Origin: Oscillospiraceae bacterium
Lineage (GTDB): Bacteria; Bacillota_A; Clostridia; Oscillospirales; Oscillospiraceae
Reading direction: 5' to 3'
DNA: 25,685 nucleotides
Assembly: GCA_017398105.1 (NCBI GenBank)
Contig: JAFQHF010000078.1
Span: 1 to 25,685, forward strand
The position numbers and the translations under genes are program-made. Shown in pieces: positions 14,135-21,351 of the stretch. Under the pieces are notes generated by a model. It was not told the DNA's origin. It did not search any database and was given only the letters and a program-made list of their open reading frames with translations. Within the stretch, counting starts at the first letter, position 1, and each line of letters begins with the position of its first letter.

Positions 14135-15538
14135 TCAAACGCCGAAGTAGCGCTTTGCGTTGTTGGAGGCGATGTCCTGAACCATCTGGCCCAGAGCAGC
14201 CATATCAGCGGGATACTCGCCGTTCTCGACCCAGCCGCCGATCAGGTTGCACATAATGCGGCGGAAGTACTCGTGACGGGTGTAGGACAGGAAAGAACGG
14301 GAGTCGGTCAGCATGCCGATGAAGTTGCCCAGCAGACCCAGGTTTGCCAGGGAAGTCATCTGCTCGATCATGCCGGTCTTGGTGTCGTTGAACCACCAGC
14401 CGGAGCCGTGCTGAATCTTACCGGGAACCTCGGGGCCCTGGAATGCGCCCAGGAAGGTGCCCAGCTGAGCGTTGTCGCCGGGATTCAGGGAGTACAGGAT
14501 GGTCTTGGGCAGCTCGTTGGTCTCGTACAGGTTGCTCAGAACCTGAGTCAGCTGCTCGCCGGAGTCGGTGATGGCGATGCAGTCGAAACCGGTGTCGGGG
14601 CCCAGCTTCTTGAACATGGCAGCGTTGGTGTTGCGCAGGCAGGAGAAGTGGATCTGCATGACCATGCCGTGCTTGGCGTACTGACGTGCGCAGTGCAGCA
14701 GCAGAGCGGTCTTGTAAGCGTCGATCTCAGTCTTGGTAAGTTGTTCGCCGGCCATGCCCTTCTTGAAGATCTCAGTCAGCTCTTCCTCGGTAGCCTCCAC
14801 GTAGGGAACGTAGCCCAGGCCGTGGTCGGTAGCCTTACAGCCGTGGTCAGCGAAGTACTGGATACGCTGAGTCAGGGCCTTCTTAACGCACTTGATGCAG
14901 TGGAACTCGAAGCCGACGACTTCTTCCAGCTTGTGCATGTACTCAACGAAGGTAGCCTTCTCGATGTCCAGAGCCTTGTCGGGACGGAAGGAGGGGCAAA
15001 CCTTGGTCTCCATGGTGGGATCGGCAGCGATCTTTGCGTGCCACTCCAGAGAGTCGATGGGATCGTCGGTGGTGCCGACCATGTAAACGTTGGACTGCTT
15101 GACCAGGCCGCGGGCGGTCATGGTGGGGTCATTCTGCAGCTTATCGTTGGCCAGATTCCACACTTCCTCAGCAGTCTCGCCGTTCAGGACGCCGTAGTAG
15201 CCGAAGTAGCGCTGCAGCTCCAGGTGGCACCAGTGGTACATGGGGTTGCCGATGCACTTGGGCAGAGCTTCAGCAAACTTCTGGAACTTCTCACGATCGC
15301 TTGCGTCGCCGGTGATGTACTTTTCCTCAACGCCGTTGCCGCGCATGACACGCCACTTGTAGTGGTCGCCGCCCAGCCAAACCTGAGTGATGTTCTCGAA
15401 CTTGCGGTCCTCCCAGATTTCCTGGGGGTTGATATGGCAGTGATAGTCCAGAATGGGCATCTTGGATGCGTAATCGTGATACAGGACCTTAGCGGTCTCG
15501 GTGGACAGCAGGAAGTCCTTATCCATAAACTGCTTCAT
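14135..15538 (-). CDS. uxaC: glucuronate/uronate isomerase
   Basis: UxaC interconverts D-glucuronate and D-fructuronate, or D-galacturonate and D-tagaturonate, the entry step of uronate use in the cytoplasm. The 467-residue size is normal. The metal-binding DYHCHINPQEIWED (His33 and His35), WKWR-like HYKWRVMRGNGV, TTDDPIDSLEWH, and the C-terminal SRSFLSYTRHEYFRRIMCNLIG match the family. The ATG at 15538 has AGAGG 9 bases upstream; a TTG three codons earlier overlaps the ribosome site and is rejected. The gene has its own promoter (15603-15630) and terminator. It is the last gene of the catabolic locus, but no downstream uronate genes (uxuA, uxuB, kdgK, kdgA) are in the window. Confidence 0.96.
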   Translation of the reverse strand: MKQFMDKDFLLSTETAKVLYHDYASKMPILDYHCHINPQEIWEDRKFENITQVWLGGDHYKWRVMRGNGVEEKYITGDASDREKFQKFAEALPKCIGNPMYHWCHLELQRYFGYYGVLNGETAEEVWNLANDKLQNDPTMTARGLVKQSNVYMVGTTDDPIDSLEWHAKIAADPTMETKVCPSFRPDKALDIEKATFVEYMHKLEEVVGFEFHCIKCVKKALTQRIQYFADHGCKATDHGLGYVPYVEATEEELTEIFKKGMAGEQLTKTEIDAYKTALLLHCARQYAKHGMVMQIHFSCLRNTNAAMFKKLGPDTGFDCIAITDSGEQLTQVLSNLYETNELPKTILYSLNPGDNAQLGTFLGAFQGPEVPGKIQHGSGWWFNDTKTGMIEQMTSLANLGLLGNFIGMLTDSRSFLSYTRHEYFRRIMCNLIGGWVENGEYPADMAALGQMVQDIASNNAKRYFGV

Positions 15539-15602
15539 GGGAATCAACCTCTTTCAATTGTTATTTGAGTCATGGCAAAAATCCACAAATCATCGTAATT
15601 AT

Positions 15603-15630
15603 ATTATACAAGGAATCACACGAAATGCAA
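15603..15630 (-). promoter_or_regulatory. uxaC promoter
   Basis: On the minus strand, a perfect -10 TATAAT (15603-15608) lies 16 bp from TTGCAT (15625-15630); shifting by one base gives TTTGCA with 17-bp spacing. The leader to the ATG is about 60 nt. Confidence 0.65.
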
Positions 15631-15650
15631 ATCATTTTTTGTGATTTTGC
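15627..15650. promoter_or_regulatory. inverted repeat over the uxaC -35, candidate operator
   Basis: GCAAATCA (15627-15634) and TGATTTTGC (15642-15650) are inverted, with one extra base in one arm. The dyad overlaps the -35 box, so a bound repressor would block the promoter. The cognate regulator is not known. Confidence 0.45.
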
Positions 15651-15668
15651 AAAAAATTTGGTTCCGGA

Positions 15669-16520
15669 TCAGAACCAGTCGCCGTAGCCCAGCTTCACCA
15701 GATTGTCGTGGCTGATCTTCACGGATTCCAGAGGCTTGCGGTCGTAGGTCATGTCCTGCTCGATGAAGAAGAACTCGCAGCCGCAGCGCTTGCCGGCTTC
15801 GATGCACTCGGCAATGGGCAGGGAGCCTTCGCCAACCTCAGCAAATTCCACGATTTCATTCAGATTGTCAGAACCCATACCCAGCTTGGCAAACTTGGGT
15901 CCATTGATGCGGTAGTCCTTCAGGTGCAGCAGGCGGACGCGGCCGTCGAAGCTCTCGATGACCTTGACGGGGTTAAAGCCGCCCCGCTGGAGCCAGTGGA
16001 TGTCCAGCTCAAAGCCATAGTATTCGCCATGATCCTTGAGGATTTCCAGAACAGTCTTGCCATTGTGCATGGACAGCTCAAAGTGGTGGGTATGGAAGTA
16101 CAGGTCGATGCCGTTTTCCTTCAGCTTCTGACCTACCGCGTTGGTCTTGCGTGCGTATTCGGCTGCGGCTTCATAGCTGCCGCAGGCTTCAGCGGATGTG
16201 GAGCCAAGGCGGACCGCCGTGCAGCCCAGAGCCTTGCAGTCGGCTACGATCTTGTCGAAATTGTCCCGCAGATTGTCAAAGAGCGCATCCCACTGGTTGC
16301 CCATGGGCTCTAGCATGGCGCTGATGGCACTGACCTGGATGCCAAAGTCTTCCCTGGCCTTCAGCAGCAGATCGATATTTTCCTGGTTCATCAGAATCTG
16401 GCTGACCTCAATGTGGTGGATGCCAATTTCCGCCACCTGCTTCAATGTCTCATACAGGCCGATCTCGCGAACCGTTGCGGCCACAGTACTCATCTGCAGG
16501 CCGATCTTCGGATTTCCCAT
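15669..16520 (-). CDS. TIM-barrel sugar isomerase/epimerase (AP-endonuclease-2 fold), copy A
   Basis: This 283-residue protein is of the xylose-isomerase-like TIM-barrel superfamily, which includes IolE, IolI and 3-keto-sugar epimerases or eliminases. Metal ligands can be placed at the family positions: Glu in HTHHFELS, Asp in GFELDIHW, His in LLHLKDY, Glu in FFIEQD. It is closely related to the next gene upstream; both end in GYGDWF/GYEDWF. The ATG at 16520 is favoured because GGAG lies about 8 bases upstream; an ATG two codons earlier is too close. A terminator separates it from its paralogue, so it may be partly independent. The reaction (epimerase, isomerase, dehydratase or beta-eliminase) cannot be assigned. 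Confidence 0.88.
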   Translation of the reverse strand: MGNPKIGLQMSTVAATVREIGLYETLKQVAEIGIHHIEVSQILMNQENIDLLLKAREDFGIQVSAISAMLEPMGNQWDALFDNLRDNFDKIVADCKALGCTAVRLGSTSAEACGSYEAAAEYARKTNAVGQKLKENGIDLYFHTHHFELSMHNGKTVLEILKDHGEYYGFELDIHWLQRGGFNPVKVIESFDGRVRLLHLKDYRINGPKFAKLGMGSDNLNEIVEFAEVGEGSLPIAECIEAGKRCGCEFFFIEQDMTYDRKPLESVKISHDNLVKLGYGDWF

Positions 16521-16579
16521 AATCATTCTCCTCTGTAAAAAATGTCAGGCAGGGCAGATCCTGTCCTGCCCGGTGCGGC

Positions 16580-16617
16580 AGAAAAACGGCCCGCCGCGTT
16601 TATGCGCAGCGGGCCGC
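16580..16617 (-). terminator. intrinsic terminator between the two tandem TIM-barrel genes
   Basis: CGGCCCGC(TGCG) pairs with (CGC)GGCGGGCCG around a short loop (16587-16616). On the minus strand TTTTTCTG follows. It should end or attenuate the upstream TIM-barrel transcript. A second weaker hairpin GGGCAG/CTGCCC lies at about 16545-16571. Confidence 0.85.
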
Positions 16618-16647
16618 AGCCTAAGTAAATTTCAGCTGTTCTGGAAA

Positions 16648-17529
16648 TTAGAACCAGTCCTCGTAGCCCAGGGAAACCAGGTGAGCGCGGGAATCCTTCA
16701 GGCAGTCGAAGGGATCGCGGCCGTAGGAGTCGTCCTGCTCGATCAGGAAGTACTCGGCGCCGCCGGCCAGACCAGCCTCGATGCAGGCCTTCAGGGGCAG
16801 GGAGCCTGCGCCCAGCTCAGCAAAGCGGACGGGCTGTGCGAAGAAAGCGTTGGCGAAAGCCTTCATGTCGAAGCCCTTGCTCATATCGGGCATCTCAACG
16901 TTGGCGATCTTGTAGTCCTTCAGGTGCAGCAGACGGACGGAGCCTGCGTACTTCTTGATGAACTCAACGGGGTTCTCGCCGCCGCGGTGGATCCAGTGGG
17001 TATCCAGCTCGAAGCCCATGTGAGGAGCGTTCTCGCGCAGGACGTCCAGCAGGTACTTGCCGTTCTCCAGCTTCATGAACTCGATGTGATGGTTGTGGTA
17101 GTACAGGTCGATGCCGTCTTCCTTCAGCTTCAGGCAGTACTCTTCAGCTTCCTTAGCGAAGTCGATGCACTTCTGCACATTGCCGATGGCGTTCATGGGC
17201 ATCATGCCGATCCGGAACATATCGCAGTTCAGGGTGCGGGCATCGTCGATGTACTTCTTGTAGTCATCGGGATTGCTCAGGTATTCGCCGGGCATGCCGG
17301 GAACCATGGGGGAGATGGAAGCGGTCAGGGAGGAGATGTTGAAGTTCAGCTCGTCGATGGCCTTACGGAAGCCGGCAACGTTTTCCTTGGTCATGGGGAC
17401 CTGGGAAACTTCTGCGCAGTGGAAGCCGATGTCGGTCAGCTTGCCCATAACCTCGAAGGGCTCAAAGCTGGGCATCTTGGCAGGGGCGATGGTGGACATC
17501 TGAACGCCGATCAAACCTTTTTTGCTCAT
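16648..17529 (-). CDS. TIM-barrel sugar isomerase/epimerase (AP-endonuclease-2 fold), copy B
   Basis: This 293-residue protein is a paralogue of the adjacent copy A. Shared stretches include IGVQMST, AEVSQ, GIDLYYHNHHIEF, GFELDTHWIHRGGENPV, VRLLHLKDY, GSLPLKACIEAG, FLIEQD and the C-terminal GYEDWF. The four metal-binding positions are intact. It differs from copy A by an insertion after HLKDY (MPDMSKGFDMKAFANAFF), near the mouth of the barrel where substrate binding would occur, which suggests a different substrate or step. AAGGAG lies about 9 bases before the ATG. A strong terminator follows. It sits downstream of the Gfo/Idh/MocA pair, whose product it may process. Confidence 0.88.
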   Translation of the reverse strand: MSKKGLIGVQMSTIAPAKMPSFEPFEVMGKLTDIGFHCAEVSQVPMTKENVAGFRKAIDELNFNISSLTASISPMVPGMPGEYLSNPDDYKKYIDDARTLNCDMFRIGMMPMNAIGNVQKCIDFAKEAEEYCLKLKEDGIDLYYHNHHIEFMKLENGKYLLDVLRENAPHMGFELDTHWIHRGGENPVEFIKKYAGSVRLLHLKDYKIANVEMPDMSKGFDMKAFANAFFAQPVRFAELGAGSLPLKACIEAGLAGGAEYFLIEQDDSYGRDPFDCLKDSRAHLVSLGYEDWF

Positions 17530-17571
17530 GGGAATACACTCCTTAATTCATATTTAGTGTGGTAATATCAC

Positions 17572-17771
17572 TGTAGGGCGGGGTCATATGAACTATTGTA
17601 TGATTGCTCCCAGCAATCATCAGAATTGATGATTCGCTGCGCGGAGCACCACCCCGCTGGCGCACTTTCGTAATGGACCAGGTTGCATTTCTGCTGAATG
17701 GAATATTTTTGTATTCTCTTCAGCCGGAAAACATCGTTGCCTGGTCGGCGGGGTCATGACCCCGCCCTACG
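17572..17771. repeat. MITE-like element, long form (200 bp)
   Basis: The right end is an intact GGCGGGGTCATGACCCCGCC palindrome followed by CTAC; the left end is TGTAGGGCGGGGTCAT. The left half shares GTATGATTGCTCCC and GATTCGCTGCGCGGAG with the reverse complement of the 4678-4877 element. It lies between two genes of the catabolic locus and makes read-through uncertain. Confidence 0.78.
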
Positions 17772-17782
17772 CTTGCGTTAAA

Positions 17783-18787
17783 TTACACTTCCACCAGCCG
17801 TCCGGTATTGGAGGAACGGAAGATGGAGTCCATCAGCTTGACGATCATAGCGCCTTCGCTGATGTGGATGTAGTCATCGGTATTGTTCTTGACCGCATTG
17901 TAGAAACGGGCGATCAGGCGGGTGTGGGAAGCACCGTAGTAGAACTTGATGCCTTCCAGCTTGGGAGCCTTGCAGATCACGGTACGGGAGCTGTCGGCTT
18001 CGATCTTATACAGGGTGTTGTCCTCGATGTGGAAGACGCCCTTTTCCATGGCAACACGGATCTGGACGGATTCGTTGGTCCAGTTGTTGTTGGTAGCGAA
18101 GAACAGGCCGTTGGCACCGTTGGCAAACTCCAGGCGGGCGATGATGTCGCCTTCCACCTCGACCTCGGGGTACTCGTTGGTCTGGCCGACCACAGCGTGC
18201 AGCTTCTTGATGTCGCCGCCCAGGAAGTACAGCAGATCCAGAGTATGCAGGGACTGGTTGATCATGGAGCCGCCGCCGGCGTACTTCCACTTGCCGCGCC
18301 AGGGCTGGGTATCGTAGTAGGTCTTGTCACGGCGCCAGGGCACGAAGCCGCGGATGCCGATGATCTTGCCGTACTCGCCGGATTCGATGATCTGCTTCAG
18401 AGCCTCGGTGGTCTCGTTCATACGGTTCTGCAGGCAGACACCGATCTTGACCTCGGGGTGGGCTGCTTCCAGAGCGCAGAACTGCTCGGCTTCCTTGGAG
18501 TTCAGGGCGATGGGCTTTTCGCAGAAGACGTTGAAGCCCATTTCCACCAGCTCCTTGGTGACGGGGTAGTGCAGGTAATGGGGCAGCAGATTATGGATGA
18601 CGTCGGGCTTGACTTCCTCAGCCATCTTCTTATAGTCGGTGTAGAACTTTACACCTGCGGGAACCTTGGCAGCCAGCTCTTCGTTGATGTCGCAGATGGC
18701 GACCAGCTCCATGCCGGGGTTGGAGGCGATGGCATCGATATGCACGATGGAAATGGTGCCAAAGCCCACGATTGCAGCCTTCATCAT
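17783..18787 (-). CDS. Gfo/Idh/MocA-family oxidoreductase 1
   Basis: This 334-residue NAD(P)-dependent sugar or cyclitol dehydrogenase is of the Gfo/Idh/MocA type. The N-terminal Rossmann motif is AIVGFGTISIVH (residues 5-16). The family hallmark CEKP lies at 89-92. The active-site pattern SLHTLDLLYFLGG supplies His181 and Asp184. Members oxidise a ring hydroxyl of sugars, inositols or glycosides to a ketone. AAGGAG lies 8 bases before the first of two adjacent ATGs. It follows a second oxidoreductase (85 bp apart) with a GC hairpin between, probably co-transcribed. No signal peptide is visible, so it acts in the cytoplasm on imported substrate. Confidence 0.93.
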   Translation of the reverse strand: MMKAAIVGFGTISIVHIDAIASNPGMELVAICDINEELAAKVPAGVKFYTDYKKMAEEVKPDVIHNLLPHYLHYPVTKELVEMGFNVFCEKPIALNSKEAEQFCALEAAHPEVKIGVCLQNRMNETTEALKQIIESGEYGKIIGIRGFVPWRRDKTYYDTQPWRGKWKYAGGGSMINQSLHTLDLLYFLGGDIKKLHAVVGQTNEYPEVEVEGDIIARLEFANGANGLFFATNNNWTNESVQIRVAMEKGVFHIEDNTLYKIEADSSRTVICKAPKLEGIKFYYGASHTRLIARFYNAVKNNTDDYIHISEGAMIVKLMDSIFRSSNTGRLVEV

Positions 18788-18813
18788 AGCAAATTCTCCT
18801 TATAGGGCCGAAA

Positions 18814-18838
18814 CCCACGGCGGCTGTGCCGCCGTGGG
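18814..18838. other. GC-rich hairpin between the two oxidoreductase genes
   Basis: CCCACGGCGG and CCGCCGTGGG form a stem of 10-11 bp with a short loop. On the minus strand only TTTC follows, so it is a poor terminator. It may instead set different mRNA stability for the two genes. Confidence 0.6.
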
Positions 18839-18872
18839 CCGGAAATCATGTAAAAGAACTATTCGTTAAGAA

Positions 18873-20066
18873 TTAGTCACGGACAGGGAACTTGCCTTCA
18901 GCAGCGATCAGCTTGTTCAGCTCGGCGTTGTACTCTTCCTCGTTGCAGGGGTAGGAGACGGTCTTGCCGGTCCATGCGGACAGCTGGGAAGCGTTGGCCA
19001 GACGGACGCCCATGATGCCGTCAGCGCCGGGAGCCAGCAGCTCGGTGCCGAACAGGACGTGGGAAGCGAAGTTGGCCATAACGGTGCCGTGCTGGACGCC
19101 CCATGCATCGTTGTTCTCGAACTCTTCGATGTCGTACAGGCCGCCGCCGGAGGAGTTGGAACGAGTCAGCATAGCAACAGCCATCATATCCATGGTGGCG
19201 TTCATTTCGGGCTCGGACTTGTGCATCTTGTAGACGGTAGCCTTCTGGGAGTTCTCGACGACGATCTTACCGGCGGAGAAGTCGATCTCCAGACGGTCGG
19301 TGCCGATAGCGTCGTGGGTGCAGGTGATGAAGGAGCCGGTAGCGCCGTTGGCGTACTTGGTAACGATGGTGACGTCGTTCTCAACGCCGATGTTACGGTG
19401 TGCACCGTTGATGTTCACGGAAGTGACTTCCACGGGAGTGCCGCAGATCCACTGCCACAGGTCCAGCTGATGGGGAGCCTGGTTGACCAGGACGCCGCCG
19501 CCTTCGCCGCCCCAGGTTGCACGCCATGCGGACTGTGCGTAGTAGGAGTCGGGACGCCACCAGGTGTTGATGATCCAGTTGGAGCGGCGGATCTCGCCCA
19601 GCTCGCCGGAAGCAACGATCTGGCGGATCTTCTGGTACAGCTTGTTGGTTCTCTGGTTGAACATGATGCCCAGCTTCACTTCGGGATGAGCAGCTGCGCA
19701 GTCCAGCATCTTCTGAACGTCGGAAGCGCGGACACCGGCGGGCTTCTCACCGATGACATGCATGCCATGCTCCAGAGCGTAGATGGCGATCTCGTGGTGC
19801 AGGTAGTGAGGAACGGTGGTGATGACAGCGTCAACGTTGCCGGAAGCGATCATTTCCTTGTAGTCAGCGTAGACGGGGATGTTGGGGAACTTGGCAGCAG
19901 CAGCCTCGCGCTTAGCCTCGTCGATGTCGCAGATAGCGCCCAGCTCGCAGTGAGCGGGAATTGCAGCAGCGGGGAAGCCGGGGAAAGCAGGGGTGCCGGT
20001 CAGAATGTTGACATAGGAGCTACCCTGTGCGCCGAAGCCGATGATACCATAACGAATCTTGTCCAT
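18873..20066 (-). CDS. Gfo/Idh/MocA-family oxidoreductase 2
   Basis: This 397-residue protein is of the same family as the next gene but clearly divergent and longer. The Rossmann motif is YGIIGFGAQGSSYVN (residues 6-20), the EKP hallmark lies at 107-109, and the catalytic region APHQLDLWQWICG supplies His199 and Asp202. A tryptophan/tyrosine-rich insertion (WIINTWWRPDSYYAQSAWRATWGGEGGG, about 164-191) precedes the catalytic histidine. This is often seen in members acting on larger glycosides, though that is only suggestive. AAGGAG lies about 8 bases before the ATG. It is the second gene after the AraC-controlled promoter region. The substrate is unknown. Confidence 0.93.
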   Translation of the reverse strand: MDKIRYGIIGFGAQGSSYVNILTGTPAFPGFPAAAIPAHCELGAICDIDEAKREAAAAKFPNIPVYADYKEMIASGNVDAVITTVPHYLHHEIAIYALEHGMHVIGEKPAGVRASDVQKMLDCAAAHPEVKLGIMFNQRTNKLYQKIRQIVASGELGEIRRSNWIINTWWRPDSYYAQSAWRATWGGEGGGVLVNQAPHQLDLWQWICGTPVEVTSVNINGAHRNIGVENDVTIVTKYANGATGSFITCTHDAIGTDRLEIDFSAGKIVVENSQKATVYKMHKSEPEMNATMDMMAVAMLTRSNSSGGGLYDIEEFENNDAWGVQHGTVMANFASHVLFGTELLAPGADGIMGVRLANASQLSAWTGKTVSYPCNEEEYNAELNKLIAAEGKFPVRD

Positions 20067-20086
20067 TTTGCATTTCTCCTTACTTG

Positions 20087-20103
20087 TTGTAAAAATTTTA
20101 CAA
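20087..20103. promoter_or_regulatory. TTGTAAAAATTTTACAA palindrome upstream of oxidoreductase 2
   Basis: This is a perfect 17-nt dyad, 20 bp upstream of the start codon. It may be an operator or a leader hairpin. A further small hairpin GGCTCC-atg-GGAGCC lies at 20114-20128. No strong promoter was recognised here. Confidence 0.35.
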
Positions 20104-20145
20104 TTTTATTTCTGGCTCCATGGGAGCCTTACTTATGGATTCAAC

Positions 20146-20238
20146 TGTCATTCCGAGGAGGGCAAAGCCCGACGTGGGAATCTCCTGCAAATTTCCGGGA
20201 GATTGCCACACCAGCGTGCGCGCTGGTTCGCAATGACA
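20146..20238. repeat. TGTCATTCCGAGG...TTCGCAATGACA intergenic repeat
   Basis: A 93-bp element has TGTCATT/AATGACA ends in inverted orientation and inner complementary words (GAATCTCC near 20179 and GGGAGATTGCC near 20199). It is a third repeat class in the window, located between TIM-barrel gene C and oxidoreductase 2. Confidence 0.7.
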
Positions 20239-20247
20239 TGCAGGATT

Positions 20248-21120
20248 TTAGATAGCCTTCAGAACCTCGCACAGGGCGTTGTACTGCATGGCGTAGCCTT
20301 CAGCACCGTCCTTGGCCTTGTTCTCGGAGATGACCTCGGTAGCGTCCACAACTTCCAGGCTCTGCAGAGTTGCGAACAGAACCAGGTGGGGCTCCAGGGT
20401 CAGGAAGCCTTCGTAGCCGTCTTCACGGATGGCCTTCTTCAGGATTTCGGGAATCTTGCCGTCGCCGGTGGCGCAGACAACGTTCTCGTTCTTGCCGGCC
20501 ACTGCATCCTTGATGTGGATGTAGGCAACGTGCTCCTTCAGCAGCTCCCAGCACTCGACGGTGTTCTCGCCGCACTGCACGAAGTTAGCGAAGTCGAAAG
20601 CAGCCTTGAAGTTGGGGGAAGCCAGCTCATCCAGGATGACCTTGCAGCGGGAGCCGATGTCGCCGTAGATGTCCTTCTCGTTCTCGTGGATCAGAACAAC
20701 ACCGTACTTGGCAGCGATGTCAGCGAAGCCGCGCAGCTTCTTCAGGACTTCGTCCTTCCACTCATCAGGGTTCTTGTTCAGCATCCAGAAGCTGAACATA
20801 CGGATGTACTTGCAGTCCACCAGGTTGCAGATCTGGCACAGGGTATCCAGCTGAGCCAGCTGCTTTTCGTAAGCGGCCTCATCATCGATGTCGATCTTGC
20901 CGATGGGGCTGCCCAGAGAGGAGACCTTGACGCCGGCGGCATTCAGCCGGGGCAGGATGCTCTCCTTAAACTCTTCTACGGTGTAATCTGCAATGCCCTT
21001 GCCGTCAGCGGCGCGCAGGCAGATGTACTCCATACCCAGTTCCTTGACAACCTTCAGCTGAACGTCCAGCTGGGGATCGATCTCATCGGCAAAGCCGGAG
21101 ATAATGATTTTCTCAACCAT
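20248..21120 (-). CDS. TIM-barrel sugar isomerase/epimerase (AP-endonuclease-2 fold), copy C
   Basis: This 290-residue protein is a third xylose-isomerase-like TIM-barrel protein, only distantly related to copies A and B. Family-type ligand positions are Glu in VVLIHENEKD, Asp in FKAAFDFANF, His in AYIHIKDA, and Glu in FLTLEPHL. Its start IISGFADEIDPQLDVQLKVVKELGMEYICLR is typical of sugar phosphate isomerase/epimerase annotations. AAGGAG lies about 9 bases before the ATG. It is the first gene behind the promoter region shared with the AraC-type regulator, so it is probably the most directly controlled gene of the locus. Confidence 0.88.
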   Translation of the reverse strand: MVEKIIISGFADEIDPQLDVQLKVVKELGMEYICLRAADGKGIADYTVEEFKESILPRLNAAGVKVSSLGSPIGKIDIDDEAAYEKQLAQLDTLCQICNLVDCKYIRMFSFWMLNKNPDEWKDEVLKKLRGFADIAAKYGVVLIHENEKDIYGDIGSRCKVILDELASPNFKAAFDFANFVQCGENTVECWELLKEHVAYIHIKDAVAGKNENVVCATGDGKIPEILKKAIREDGYEGFLTLEPHLVLFATLQSLEVVDATEVISENKAKDGAEGYAMQYNALCEVLKAI

Positions 21121-21243
21121 GGGAATCGTTCTCCTTCCTTTTTTCGGTTTTCACAAAAACCGCAGGTGTTTTTTATGCACATTGTACAATTGCATAAGTT
21201 CCAATGGGCATAGTGACACCTTTTTGTTCACGTTTACCATGAT

Positions 21244-21273
21244 AGCATATTTTTTTGCAAACTTCATTGTAAA
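21244..21273 (-). promoter_or_regulatory. probable promoter of the catabolic locus
   Basis: On the minus strand, -35 TTTACA (21268-21273) and -10 TATGCT (21244-21249) are 18 bp apart. The leader to the TIM-barrel gene C start is about 115 nt. Confidence 0.5.
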
Positions 21274-21279
21274 TGTTGC

Positions 21280-21308
21280 TTGACACATTGCAAAACTTGC
21301 TATATGCT
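21280..21308 (+). promoter_or_regulatory. promoter of the AraC-type regulator
   Basis: -35 TTGACA (21280-21285) and -10 TATGCT (21303-21308) are 17 bp apart. It is back-to-back with the catabolic promoter; the two -35 boxes are 6 bp apart. Confidence 0.7.
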
Positions 21309-21351
21309 ATATTCAACCTGATTCGTAAGTTTTTTTCTATGGAGGTTTTCC

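Larger units (their letters stand above)
21243..21309. promoter_or_regulatory. candidate regulator-binding region
   Basis: TAGCATAT (21243-21250) and ATATGCTA (21302-21309) form an inverted repeat lying on the two -10 boxes. TGCAAACTT (21256-21264) recurs as TGCAAAACTT (21289-21298), 33 bp apart, about three helical turns, as AraC-type half-sites often are. A separate ATTGTACAAT palindrome sits at 21181-21190. Confidence 0.45.

Noticed and set aside
13949..15568. 539-codon open frame on the plus strand opposite uxaC
   Set aside because: It is an antisense shadow of a well-conserved enzyme gene; the translation is a low-complexity string of Val/Leu/Gly/Gln and has no ribosome site.
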